Both the position numbers and the translations under genes were made by a program. Positions 34,521 through 43,859 of a stretch of DNA of 64,000 bases are shown here, one piece after another. The number at the start of each line of letters is the position of its first letter. Position 1 is the first letter of the stretch. The DNA comes from Bacteroidota bacterium (lineage in GTDB: Bacteria > Bacteroidota > Bacteroidia > B-17B0 > Aurantibacillaceae). The notes beneath the pieces are model-generated. The model searched no databases and was not told the origin of the DNA. It saw only the letters and a program-made list of their open reading frames with translations. Where the stretch lies: the NCBI GenBank assembly GCA_947450025.1, contig CANFTW010000003.1, forward strand, positions 1-64,000. The letters are read 5' to 3'.

Positions 34521-36341
34521 TTAGTTAACACTATCTCCTCTTAAATCTCTAAATCGCTTTCTAGCTTCTACCACATAAATACTTCCTGGATACTTTACCA
34601 TCATATCCTGATATAATTGCTTAGCTTTTTCTTTGTCATTTAAATATCGCTCATACAATTCAGCTTCTTTAAATAGGGCATCATCACCATACAATTCATT
34701 TGGATAAAATTCTAAAATATTTTCATACATCTTCACAGCGTCAGCATAGCGATTCATGCGTTTAAAAATGTCGGCTTTCTTGTAATAAATATCATCCCCT
34801 AAGGTGTGTTCACTAAATAACAAGTTAATACTATCTAATCTTGCTAGTGCTCTATCATATTGATGTTGCAAAACAGATAACTCTGCAGAGGCAAACATGC
34901 TTAATGGAACAGCGTTAGTGTCAACGCCTATTGCATCTGTAATAATTAATGACAAATCTAAGGCATCGTTAGCAATTGTTTTAGTAGTAGCTCCTTTTAA
35001 AACATCACATTGAGTTTTTGCCCAGGCAAAATCAGAAGCATAATAACTTAATTTAGCATTTCTAAATTTAGCAGCCTGCCCTACTGGTTCGTATTTAAAA
35101 TCTTTTTCTACTTGAGAATAAAGCAACGATGCATCCCAAATATTTCCAACTAATAAATTCATGTCTCCTAAATCTAATTTGATTTCTGCTAAAATAGATT
35201 TATCAAATGTATACTCTGTGATAACTTCTTCTAAAGACTGAATAGCCTCTTGAGGACTATTTAAAAAATAAGCCTTTAATAAAGCTGCCTTTTTAATTAA
35301 TGGCAGTGTTGTGTTGCTTATACCATATTGTTTTATGGCTGCCTCCATACTAGCATGCAATGTTTTGATTTCAATCGTAGTAGGATTTGTTTGATTAGTA
35401 AGTTGTAAATAATTTGCATTTAGTTTTTCAATACTGGCAATATCATAATAGGGGTTTTCTTTTCCTTTTGAAATAATATATTGATAACACTTTTCGGCAG
35501 CTATATAATTTTCGTTACTAATACATAATTTAGCTAATTCCATGATGCGCGTTCCATCTCCTTTTTGTCTTCTATCTAAGGCTTTAGATTGAATAAATGC
35601 TCCATCAAAATCTTTTTGCTGAATTAATAAAAAAATTAAAAACTCAGAAAAAACAGTTTTATCTGGTTTCTGTTGTATCCGTTTTTGTAACTCTTGTTTT
35701 AAGATGGGATTATTAAATCCTCCGTTTTTATCATCGTACCCCAAAGACTGTTGCAGATTAGCTTGTGCCGTATACAGCTCACTTTCTCTAAATTCAACGG
35801 CATCTAAATACTCATTCACCATTGATTTTAAATCTCCCTTTTTTTTATACAAATCGGCAATTTCATAAAAATAGGGATAGGTCGTAGGTGTCTCTTTTCT
35901 CCCTTTTTTATAGACCTCAATGGCATAGTCATATAATTCGGCTTCTTCAAAAGCATGAGCTAACGGAAAGAGGGTGCTCTGCTCAGGAGTTACTTCTTTC
36001 ACGGCTTTGTTGTACTGGTCTTTCTCTTTATCTGTATTACCCATCAGTTTATAAACCATTCCTAACTTCACATACAAATACGTATTTGAATCGCTATGTT
36101 TAATATGGCGCTTCGTAATTTTTTCTGCGGTTTTATAATCTTTTGTTTCAATTAAACATTTAAAATAATATGAAAAATAAGTGTCTGGTGTTCGGTCATA
36201 CAATTTCTCGAAATAAATAACGGCTTTATCATATTGTTTTTGCTCATAAAACTGCATGGCTAATTTATCATCCGTTGCTTTTTGAGCACTCGCTGTTATT
36301 ACCGACATGACAAACCATATGACTATAAAAAATTGTTTCAA
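34521..36341 (-). CDS. large TPR protein, exported
   Basis: 606 residues with signal peptide MKQFFIVIWFVMSVITASAQ. At least nine helix-turn-helix TPR motifs run from residue 25 to the C-terminus, for example YEQKQYDKAVIYFEKLYDRT, YDYAIEVYKKGRKETPTTYP and KKADIFKRMNRYADAVKMYE. The C-terminal three are YbgF/BamD-like (YPNELYGDDALFKEAELYER, YPGSIYVVEARKRFRDLRG). It is periplasmic and a likely scaffold for envelope assembly. In the rsmA operon, 8 bp after the lipoprotein gene. Confidence 0.85.
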   Translation of the reverse strand: MKQFFIVIWFVMSVITASAQKATDDKLAMQFYEQKQYDKAVIYFEKLYDRTPDTYFSYYFKCLIETKDYKTAEKITKRHIKHSDSNTYLYVKLGMVYKLMGNTDKEKDQYNKAVKEVTPEQSTLFPLAHAFEEAELYDYAIEVYKKGRKETPTTYPYFYEIADLYKKKGDLKSMVNEYLDAVEFRESELYTAQANLQQSLGYDDKNGGFNNPILKQELQKRIQQKPDKTVFSEFLIFLLIQQKDFDGAFIQSKALDRRQKGDGTRIMELAKLCISNENYIAAEKCYQYIISKGKENPYYDIASIEKLNANYLQLTNQTNPTTIEIKTLHASMEAAIKQYGISNTTLPLIKKAALLKAYFLNSPQEAIQSLEEVITEYTFDKSILAEIKLDLGDMNLLVGNIWDASLLYSQVEKDFKYEPVGQAAKFRNAKLSYYASDFAWAKTQCDVLKGATTKTIANDALDLSLIITDAIGVDTNAVPLSMFASAELSVLQHQYDRALARLDSINLLFSEHTLGDDIYYKKADIFKRMNRYADAVKMYENILEFYPNELYGDDALFKEAELYERYLNDKEKAKQLYQDMMVKYPGSIYVVEARKRFRDLRGDSVN

Positions 36342-36349
36342 GGATGCTT

Positions 36350-36940
36350 TTATTTTGAATAGTTAATGCCAGGATTTTGTAGTGGAGGTAAAACTCCTTG
36401 ATTTAGCTCCCTTATCAACTCTTCACAAATAGGAAGAGATTGATGAAAGTGATCTAGAATTTTCCTCATCGTTTCGGTATTCACATTCAACTCATCGATG
36501 ATAGTTTTTGCCTGAATTTTTTCGTTATGAATAAACTCAACAGCTTCTTCATCGTCAAGACTGCCATTTTTTAAATCATGGGATAGTGTTTGCAACTGAT
36601 GTGCTGTGAAATCAGCCTCTATCAGCCATGAAGAACGTGTGGCGATATAATCATGTAATCCTTTTTCTAAAGCAAAAAAAGATTGCAAATTTAGGGCGGT
36701 ATTTTTAGATACAGTGTCTTGTAAATGCGAATTGAGATACATGGAATAAGTATACTGTTTAGAATAAGCTTGCATACAACTAGCACTATCAAGCGTTTTA
36801 AAATTCTGAACAGATTGTTGCAAAACCACTTTTAAGCTATCCAATTCTTTCACGGATTTTTCATAAGCCTTGGTATGTTGACAAGAAGAAAATATTCCGC
36901 TTGCAACAATCACTATCAATATAGAACATAAAAACTTCAT
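36350..36940 (-). CDS. helical lipoprotein of unknown function
   Basis: 196 residues from the ATG at 36940. The track start at 36997 would put 19 residues before the signal peptide and upstream of the predicted promoter, so it is rejected. MKFLCSILIVIVASGIFSSC is a lipoprotein signal (FSSC). The rest is alpha-helical and coiled-coil-like (KSVKELDSLKVVLQQSVQNF, LQTLSHDLKNGSLDDEEAVE, MRKILDHFHQSLPICEELIR). First gene of the rsmA operon. No family recognised. Confidence 0.75.
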   Translation of the reverse strand: MKFLCSILIVIVASGIFSSCQHTKAYEKSVKELDSLKVVLQQSVQNFKTLDSASCMQAYSKQYTYSMYLNSHLQDTVSKNTALNLQSFFALEKGLHDYIATRSSWLIEADFTAHQLQTLSHDLKNGSLDDEEAVEFIHNEKIQAKTIIDELNVNTETMRKILDHFHQSLPICEELIRELNQGVLPPLQNPGINYSK

Positions 36941-36958
36941 GATGAAATCATTAAAAAT

Positions 36959-36988
36959 CAAATTTAAGTTTAATTGGTCATAAACAAA
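36959..36988 (-). promoter_or_regulatory. promoter of the lipoprotein-TPR-rsmA operon
   Basis: On the minus strand TTTG (36985-36988) is followed after 18 nt by TAAATTTG (36959-36966), a full consensus match. The ATG at 36940 is 18 nt downstream of the -7 element, giving a leader of about a dozen bases. Confidence 0.7.
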
Positions 36989-37154
36989 AACGCACATGGA
37001 TTTTAAATCTTAAAAAAGACTAATCCTTTTGGGCAAATTCGATGGGTTGGGATGACTCTTTGAATATTTAGAAGTTAAACTCCCTTTATCCACTGGCATT
37101 ACCGTTAAAACAAAAACTACAAGATATTCATCTTTTATCAATTATATTTACATC

Positions 37155-38399
37155 ATGGTATTAACCTTATTAAAAGAAAGCGTCGTATTTGCATGGAGCT
37201 CATTAGTGGCTAATAAACTCCGAACTTTTTTGAGTTTATTAGGCATTACCATCGGAATCTTTGCTATTATTACGGTGTTTACCATTGTAGATAGCTTAGA
37301 ACGAAACATTAGAGGTAGTGTACAAAGCTTAGGCGATAATGTGGTGTTTGTGATGAAATGGCCTTGGACCTTTGGCCCTGATTACCCTTGGTGGAAATAT
37401 ATGAACCGACCTGTTCCCGAGTATAAAGAACTGGGAGAAGTAGAAAGAAAGGCGAAAAGCATTCAAGCTATTGGCTTTAGAATAGGCGCCAAAAAAACGC
37501 TCAAGCATAACAATAATACCGTTGAAAACGCCATCGTATCAGGATGGTCTTATGGATTTGGACAGGTAAAATCTTTTGAAATTATTGATGGCCGCTATTT
37601 TAGAGAAGATGAAGCTGAGGGGGGCTATAATGTCGTTTTATTGGGGCACACCATTGCCGAAGGATTATTTCCTAATAATGAATATCCAATAGGAAAAACC
37701 ATAAAGGTGGCTGGAAGAAACTGTAAAGTCATTGGCTTATTTAAAAAAGAAGGAGAAAGCATGCTTGGTAACTCCATGGATAACCAAGCTGTGGTGCCTT
37801 ATAATTTTGCACGCTTGTTTATGGATGTTAAATCGGAAAATAACGACCCATTTATTGCCGCTAAAGCCAAACCGGGTGTTACCAATGACCAGCTTAAAGA
37901 AGAACTAACAGGGATTATGCGTAGCGTGAGAGGACTGAAGCCACTGGCGGATGACGATTTTGCTTTAAATGAAACCAACTTACTAAGCCAAAATTTTGAT
38001 GGTTTATTTGATATTGTGGGCATTGCTGGTGCAATCATTGGCGGGTTTTCGATATTGGTAGGTGGATTTGGAATTGCGAACATTATGTTTGTATCGGTTC
38101 GCGAACGCACTAACTTAATAGGTATACAAAAATCTTTAGGGGCGAAAAATTATTTTATTTTAGCTCAATTTTTATTTGAAGCAGTATTTTTATCGTTAAT
38201 GGGAGGGATTATAGGATTATTGCTCATTTACCTTCTCACCTTTGCCGCCGATGGCGTGATTGACATGGAAATTACCCTCACGCGTTCAAATATTATTTTA
38301 GGTTTAACCATTTCCGTTTTAATTGGTATCATTAGTGGCTTTATCCCTGCCTATGGCGCTTCCCAATTAGATCCTGTAGAAGCAATTAGAACAAATTAA
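37155..38399 (+). CDS. MacB-like ABC transporter permease (FtsX fold)
   Basis: 414 residues. The N-terminal helix follows the MacB/LolC pattern (ESVVFAWSSLVANKLRTFLS, LLGITIGIFAIITVFTIVDS). A large periplasmic MacB-PCD domain spans about 60-275, and three C-terminal helices form the FtsX domain (FVSVRERTNLIGIQKSLGAK, PAYGASQLDPVEAIRTN). ATPase and membrane-fusion partners are not adjacent, so it would have to find them elsewhere in the genome. It probably moves lipoproteins, peptides or another efflux substrate. A degenerate -7 motif (TATATTTA, 37143-37150) ends 4 nt before the ATG. Confidence 0.88.
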   Translation: MVLTLLKESVVFAWSSLVANKLRTFLSLLGITIGIFAIITVFTIVDSLERNIRGSVQSLGDNVVFVMKWPWTFGPDYPWWKYMNRPVPEYKELGEVERKAKSIQAIGFRIGAKKTLKHNNNTVENAIVSGWSYGFGQVKSFEIIDGRYFREDEAEGGYNVVLLGHTIAEGLFPNNEYPIGKTIKVAGRNCKVIGLFKKEGESMLGNSMDNQAVVPYNFARLFMDVKSENNDPFIAAKAKPGVTNDQLKEELTGIMRSVRGLKPLADDDFALNETNLLSQNFDGLFDIVGIAGAIIGGFSILVGGFGIANIMFVSVRERTNLIGIQKSLGAKNYFILAQFLFEAVFLSLMGGIIGLLLIYLLTFAADGVIDMEITLTRSNIILGLTISVLIGIISGFIPAYGASQLDPVEAIRTN

Positions 38400-38450
38400 A
38401 AACAATCATAACGCGGGTATCTGAACCTGCCGAAGACAGAACCAATTAAT

Positions 38451-38798
38451 ATGGCATTAGTACATCGACCAAAAACTATTAGTATTATAACGGTAATTGC
38501 CATTGTACTCGTTTTACTCGCTTTTCCAATGCTATTTATGCCCTCTATTAAGCGCATGGGCGACTTTGTTCCCATGATTTTAGGAATTATCATCACCTTG
38601 CAGTTTGTATCCTTAATAGGTATTTGGCACATGAAACAATGGGGAGTACAATTGTTTATCATTATGTTTTGTGTGAGAGTTATCACCTTTATGTTTTTAG
38701 AGATGTATACCTTTCGCTTTTACTTTAATATTTTTTATTCCATCATTTTTATCATTTTCTTTTTAATCCATTATCGCAAGATGGATAACAACTTGTAA
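38451..38798 (+). CDS. small inner-membrane protein
   Basis: 115 residues with four predicted membrane helices (ISIITVIAIVLVLLAFPMLF, FVPMILGIIITLQFVSLIGI, VQLFIIMFCVRVITFMFLEM, FNIFYSIIFIIFFLIHY). No family recognised. It follows the MacB-like permease by 51 bp and may share its transcript, so it could be an accessory of that transporter. A gap of 179 bp separates it from recQ and holds the recQ promoter. Confidence 0.75.
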   Translation: MALVHRPKTISIITVIAIVLVLLAFPMLFMPSIKRMGDFVPMILGIIITLQFVSLIGIWHMKQWGVQLFIIMFCVRVITFMFLEMYTFRFYFNIFYSIIFIIFFLIHYRKMDNNL

Positions 38799-38888
38799 AA
38801 ATGTGCCCATTTTTTTCTTTCTAAATTATTCCATTCATCGTTTCAAAAAGTTAATTAGTCTGAAAATGCTATTTAACTGTCAAATTGT

Positions 38889-38921
38889 TTTGTTTTATTC
38901 GAAAATTTAATTATATCTTTA
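38889..38921 (+). promoter_or_regulatory. promoter of recQ
   Basis: TTTG (38889-38892), 21-nt spacer, TATCTTTA (38914-38921): one mismatch (final A for G) to the phylum consensus. The ATG at 38978 follows after 56 nt. Confidence 0.55.
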
Positions 38922-38977
38922 TATAGAATTAACGCTAACGTTTACTCAACAAAACATATATTTTAATCAATAAAGCA

Positions 38978-41185
38978 ATGGTTGCAGAAGTTGAAACCCA
39001 TAATTTAGTAGAACCCTTAAAAGCCTTTTTTGGCTTTAATGGCTTTAAAGGAACCCAAGAAGCTATTATCAATAATATCCTCAATAAACAAGATACATTT
39101 GTTATTATGCCTACTGGTGGCGGTAAATCACTTTGCTACCAATTACCTGCCATTATGAGCGAGGGAACGGCCATTATTGTTTCGCCATTAATAGCTTTAA
39201 TGAAAAATCAGGTAGATGCTATTCGTGGCTTTAGCAACGAAACCGGCATTGCACACTTTTTAAACTCTTCTTTAAATAAATCTGAAATTGCTACCGTTAA
39301 AAAAGATGTATTATCAGGTAAAACCAAATTACTATATGTTGCTCCTGAAACCTTAAATAAAGAGGACAATGTTGAGTTTTTCTCAGAATTCAAAATCTCG
39401 TTTTTTGCCATCGATGAAGCGCATTGTATCTCAGAATGGGGTCATGATTTTCGTCCTGAATACCGTCGTTTGCGTCCTATTATCGATAAATTAGGCTCAG
39501 TGCCAGTAATGGCTTTAACCGCTACGGCAACGCCTAAGGTTCAGCAGGATATTCAAAAAAACTTGGGCATGCTAGATGCTGGTTTATTTAAATCATCATT
39601 TAATCGTGAGAATTTATATTACGAGGTGCGCGCCAAACAAAATGTAATTAAAGAAATTATTAAATACGCGAAGCAAAATACTGGAAAATCTGGTATTATT
39701 TACTGCTTAAGTCGTAAAAAAGTAGAAGAAGTTGCCCAAGCACTGATTGTTAATGGCGTTAAGGCAGCTCCATATCACGCAGGTTTAGATGCTAAGGAAC
39801 GCGCTAAAACACAAGATGCCTTCTTAATGGAAGACGTTGATGTGATTGTAGCAACCATTGCCTTTGGAATGGGGATTGATAAGCCAGATGTGCGTTATGT
39901 GATTCACCATGATATTCCAAAATCATTAGAAGGCTACTACCAAGAAACTGGACGTGCTGGTAGAGATGGTGGCGAAGGCAATTGTTTAACTTTTTATAGT
40001 TATGACGATATCATGAAACTCGAAAAGTTCATGAAAGACAAGCCTGTAAATGAGCAAGAGATTGGTAAACAAATGTTATCCGAAACTGCTTCGTTTGCCG
40101 AAACATCATCTTGCCGTCGTAAATTTATTTTACATTATTTTGGCGAAGAATTTAATGACGCAAAATGTAACGAGATGTGCGATAACTGCCGTCATCCAAA
40201 ACAAAAATTTGAAGCACAAGATGATTTATTGTTAGCGATCAAAGCTGTTAAAGAAAGTAAAGAGAAGCATAAAGTAAAAGACATCATCAACATATTAATC
40301 GGAAATTTAACGGCTACCGGAAAATCATACAAACACAACGAGATGAAAACTTGGGGAGAAGGTGTTGAGTCTGATAAAGACGACAAGTTTTGGAATGCCG
40401 TGATGCGCCAAGCCATTGTGAATGGTTTCTTTGCAAAAGATATCGAAAACTATGGTTTAGTAAAAATCACAGATAAAGGAAAAGAGTTCTTAAAAAATCC
40501 GTTTAGCATTAAATTTACCAGAGACAACGACTTTAGTAATGCCGAAAGCGATAACGACGAGGATATTATTGGTGGAAAAGGAGCAAATAGTACGGATGAA
40601 GTATTATATGCTATGTTAAAAGATTTAACTAAGAAAACAGCTAAGCAACATAATTTACCACCGTACGTTATTTTTCAAGAAACATCCTTAGAAGAAATGT
40701 CTATCAACTATCCCATTACGATGGAAGAGATGACAAAAATTACTGGGGTCGGGGCTGGGAAAGCTACTAAATATGGTAAACCATTCTTAGACTTAATTAA
40801 AAAACATGTCGAGGAAAACGATATCGAACGCCCGAGCGACATGGTCATCAAATCGGTAGTTAATAAATCTGGCTTAAAAGTATTTATCATTCAAAACATT
40901 GATAGAAAAGTGAGTTTAGAGGATATGGCTAAGAACAAGAATTTAAAAATGAACGATTTGTTAACGGAAATTGAAACCATAGTAACATCGGGAACAAAAG
41001 TGAATATAAATTATTATATCGATCAAGTAATTGATGAAGATAAAAAAGATGAGATTTATGAATGCTTAAGGGAAGCCGAAACCGATGATATTAATGCCAT
41101 TTTAAAAGAATTAGGAGAAGATGAGTACAGTGAAGAAGAAGTAAGATTAATGCGTATAAAATTCATTAGTGAATTTGGGAATTAG
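38978..41185 (+). CDS. recQ: RecQ-family ATP-dependent DNA helicase
   Basis: 735 residues. Superfamily II core: FIVMPTGGGKSLCYQ region (Walker A, MPTGGGKS), AIDEAHCISEWGHDFRPEYR (DEAH plus RecQ aromatic loop), ALTATATPKVQ (motif III), ATIAFGMGIDKPDVR and YYQETGRAGRDG (V, VI). The RecQ zinc-binding cysteines (CRR, CNEMCDNC), winged helix and an HRDC-like C-terminal domain follow (residues about 535 onward). It unwinds DNA in recombinational repair. The acidic tail (ELGEDEYSEEEVRLM) is longer than in E. coli RecQ (about 610 residues). Confidence 0.95.
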   Translation: MVAEVETHNLVEPLKAFFGFNGFKGTQEAIINNILNKQDTFVIMPTGGGKSLCYQLPAIMSEGTAIIVSPLIALMKNQVDAIRGFSNETGIAHFLNSSLNKSEIATVKKDVLSGKTKLLYVAPETLNKEDNVEFFSEFKISFFAIDEAHCISEWGHDFRPEYRRLRPIIDKLGSVPVMALTATATPKVQQDIQKNLGMLDAGLFKSSFNRENLYYEVRAKQNVIKEIIKYAKQNTGKSGIIYCLSRKKVEEVAQALIVNGVKAAPYHAGLDAKERAKTQDAFLMEDVDVIVATIAFGMGIDKPDVRYVIHHDIPKSLEGYYQETGRAGRDGGEGNCLTFYSYDDIMKLEKFMKDKPVNEQEIGKQMLSETASFAETSSCRRKFILHYFGEEFNDAKCNEMCDNCRHPKQKFEAQDDLLLAIKAVKESKEKHKVKDIINILIGNLTATGKSYKHNEMKTWGEGVESDKDDKFWNAVMRQAIVNGFFAKDIENYGLVKITDKGKEFLKNPFSIKFTRDNDFSNAESDNDEDIIGGKGANSTDEVLYAMLKDLTKKTAKQHNLPPYVIFQETSLEEMSINYPITMEEMTKITGVGAGKATKYGKPFLDLIKKHVEENDIERPSDMVIKSVVNKSGLKVFIIQNIDRKVSLEDMAKNKNLKMNDLLTEIETIVTSGTKVNINYYIDQVIDEDKKDEIYECLREAETDDINAILKELGEDEYSEEEVRLMRIKFISEFGN

Positions 41186-41204
41186 ATTTTAAAATTTTTG
41201 TTAG

Positions 41205-41241
41205 AAGAAGCCGTTTGTAACCCAAACGGCTTCTTTGTTTT
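41205..41241 (+). terminator. intrinsic terminator after recQ
   Basis: AAGAAGCCGTTTG-TAACC-CAAACGGCTTCTT followed by TGTTTT. Thirteen perfect pairs and a short loop make this a strong terminator, 20 bp after the recQ stop. Confidence 0.88.
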
Positions 41242-41311
41242 AAGCATTTAACCGTTAATAAAACACTAAGTCAATTTTAACACATCATTGATTTTTAGTA
41301 AATTCGCACAT

Positions 41312-42745
41312 ATGACAACTTTAATCAAAAAATCACAATCCGACAGCAAACAAAGCATTGCTATTATTTGCTCAACTTTTAAAAATAATTCTAGTTATGC
41401 CTTAACGAAGGAGCAAGCAGAATATATTAATCATGACATCAAAACAAACGATAAAAAATTTATTTGTCTAAATACCCTCTCACGAATAGTGTGTGTGATT
41501 TTAGTTGATGATAAAAAAAATCATTACTCTTCGCTCGAATCTATTCGTAAAAATGGAGCTGTTATAACAGATTCCCTCAATGCCGAAAAACGAACCACTG
41601 TTTCCATTATCAATGAATTAAGCAATGTTGATTATTCATTGGCCTTGGCAGAAGGAATGGCTTTAGCCAATTACCAATTTATAAAACATAAACCAAGCGC
41701 TAAAAAAACTACAAATACCTTAACGTCAATTCAGGTTGTGGATGCCAAGGTGACTACTCAACATTTATCAAATTTATCTATTGCCATAGATGCAAACTTA
41801 AAAGCTCGCGATTTGGTGAACGAGCCTGTCAATCATTTAAATGCAAGTGGTTTAGCTAATGCGTTTAAAAAAATGGGTAAATCAGCAGGATTTAAAGTGG
41901 ACGTATTGAACAAAGCAAAAATTAAACAATTGAAAATGGGCGGCTTATTAGCTGTGAATGCGGGAAGTGTAGATGAACCAACATTTTCTATCATGGAATA
42001 CAAACCTAAAAATCCTAAAAATAAAAAGCCCTATGTTTTAGTTGGTAAAGGCGTGGTGTATGATACTGGTGGATTAAGCTTAAAGCCAACGCCAAATAGC
42101 ATGGATTTAATGAAATGTGATATGGCAGGGGGAGCAGCCGTTGGTTGTACAATGTATGCTATTGCGAAAGCAAAATTAAATATTCACGTCATTGCCTTAG
42201 TGCCAGCTACAGATAATCGCCCAGGATTTAATGCCTTTGCTCCTGGAGATATTATTACCATGATGGATGGCAGTACAGTAGAGATGTTGAACTCAGACGC
42301 AGAAGGTAGAATGATTTTAGCAGATGCGCTTCACTATGCAAAACGTTATAATCCCGAAATGGCAATTGAACTTTCAACTTTAACTGGAGCGGCAGCGGCA
42401 GCTATTGGGCAATACGGCATTGTGAGTATGGGAACGGCAACCGATGAGCAAAAAACGAATTTAACGGTAAGCGGCCTGCGTATGCATGAACGTTTAGCAG
42501 AGTTTCCTTTTTGGGACGAGTATGATGAATTAATAAAATCTGATATTGCGGATCAAAAGAATTTAGGTGGTCCGTATGGTGGTGCTATTACGGCTGGTAA
42601 ATTTTTAGTAAAATACACAAACTACCCATATATGCATTTTGATATTGCTGGGCCTGCATTTGTTACAGCAAAAGATAGCTACAGAGGAAAAGGTGGCACA
42701 GGATATGGTGTGAGATTACTATTTGATTTTTTCTCGAATCTATAA
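41312..42745 (+). CDS. pepA: leucyl aminopeptidase (M17)
   Basis: 477 residues from the ATG at 41312. The track ORF begins at a TTG eight codons earlier and upstream of the predicted -7 motif (TAAATTCG, 41299-41306), so the ATG is chosen. M17 hallmarks: LVNEPVNHLNA, GKGVVYDTGGLSLKP with lysine/aspartate ligands, MKCDMAGGAAV, and the signature NSDAEGRMILADAL. It removes N-terminal amino acids from peptides, with two metal ions, in the cytosol as a hexamer. The next gene starts directly after its stop. Confidence 0.94.
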   Translation: MTTLIKKSQSDSKQSIAIICSTFKNNSSYALTKEQAEYINHDIKTNDKKFICLNTLSRIVCVILVDDKKNHYSSLESIRKNGAVITDSLNAEKRTTVSIINELSNVDYSLALAEGMALANYQFIKHKPSAKKTTNTLTSIQVVDAKVTTQHLSNLSIAIDANLKARDLVNEPVNHLNASGLANAFKKMGKSAGFKVDVLNKAKIKQLKMGGLLAVNAGSVDEPTFSIMEYKPKNPKNKKPYVLVGKGVVYDTGGLSLKPTPNSMDLMKCDMAGGAAVGCTMYAIAKAKLNIHVIALVPATDNRPGFNAFAPGDIITMMDGSTVEMLNSDAEGRMILADALHYAKRYNPEMAIELSTLTGAAAAAIGQYGIVSMGTATDEQKTNLTVSGLRMHERLAEFPFWDEYDELIKSDIADQKNLGGPYGGAITAGKFLVKYTNYPYMHFDIAGPAFVTAKDSYRGKGGTGYGVRLLFDFFSNL

Positions 42746-43852
42746 ATGAAGTTTTTAATTCATATCTTTTTATTATGTTCAGGATGGTGTTGTTCACAAA
42801 ACAACACCACTGAATCGTTAATAGTAGTTCATTATGACGAGGGGAATAAAACAACCCTGGGGCAGGTGATTTACCGTTATAATTTCACCAACAACGTTTA
42901 TGCTGGACGAGAAGAAATTATGACGATTGTAGGTAAAAAAAACGGAAGGGACTATGTGAGATGTGATGTTGGAGAAAATACACTTTATAAAAACAGATAT
43001 CTTATTTCTGGAATTGGCAATATAATTGATTTACAAGAAAAAAAAGTGTTGTTTGATGGTTCAGCAAAATTAATTCGCTGCTCAAATGACAGTATTATTT
43101 TTTATACCAATGATGTGTTTAAAGGTAAATTTTATTCGTACTATAACTTATCCTCCAATACCTATTCCGAAATCAAATCTTTAACATTTAATATTATTGT
43201 AGGACAAGATGTTGAATTTGACAGAAGAAAATCTCCCTATAAATTAGAGTATTTTCCTAAAAACAAGCCAAAAGTTGTTTTAATGGAAGATGCAGGACAC
43301 GGATGGGTTTCCTCAAATACTTATAAATCAGAAATTCCTATTTACTGGATTGATGATAATACTTTTTTATTTCCAAATATTAAAATTACTGACCTAGAAG
43401 GCAGTATTGTGAAATACAACTTACTTACTAAAACTTCTAAAGTATTGGGCACTTTTTCATCTGTATCAAAATTACCTGCAACATACCAATTTCGAAAAAG
43501 CTCTAATTCTTTTGTTGAATTTTATTTTAAAGAAAAATTATTTTTAATTAATCCTATTAAGGAAACCATGCTGATTTCTGCTTACAAAGAAATAGACTCC
43601 AACTTTTCTGTAGAAGTAGAGTCCAAATCAACTGGAAGAACAGTCTATTACAAAGGAAAAGAAATTGGTAAAAATCATTTTCATTTAACTAACTTTAAAT
43701 CAACGGTAAATTTTGCAGCCATTGTAAAAGAAATTGTGATGGGTGATGAATCATACCAACAAGGGCTATCTGTATTTAATGTTTCTAAATTAAAATGGGA
43801 GAACATAGACGCAGAAGAAGTTGCTGCTTTAGTTGGATGGATAAAACAATAA
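42746..43852 (+). CDS. exported protein of unknown function
   Basis: 368 residues. Signal peptide MKFLIHIFLLCSGWCCSQ. The rest is beta-rich with repeated strand pairs, for example YLISGIGNIIDLQEKKVLFD, IYWIDDNTFLFPNIKITDLE and LAINPIKETML-like segments, so a propeller-like fold is possible. No catalytic motif recognised. ATG directly abuts the pepA stop and is 7 bp before pdxA, so it is made with those enzymes, though a functional link is not evident. Confidence 0.72.
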   Translation: MKFLIHIFLLCSGWCCSQNNTTESLIVVHYDEGNKTTLGQVIYRYNFTNNVYAGREEIMTIVGKKNGRDYVRCDVGENTLYKNRYLISGIGNIIDLQEKKVLFDGSAKLIRCSNDSIIFYTNDVFKGKFYSYYNLSSNTYSEIKSLTFNIIVGQDVEFDRRKSPYKLEYFPKNKPKVVLMEDAGHGWVSSNTYKSEIPIYWIDDNTFLFPNIKITDLEGSIVKYNLLTKTSKVLGTFSSVSKLPATYQFRKSSNSFVEFYFKEKLFLINPIKETMLISAYKEIDSNFSVEVESKSTGRTVYYKGKEIGKNHFHLTNFKSTVNFAAIVKEIVMGDESYQQGLSVFNVSKLKWENIDAEEVAALVGWIKQ

Positions 43853-43859
43853 TAAAATT

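Noticed and set aside
38396-38686. 96-codon minus ORF antisense to the small membrane protein
   Set aside because: The plus-strand ORF has four coherent membrane helices; the minus one has an irregular composition.
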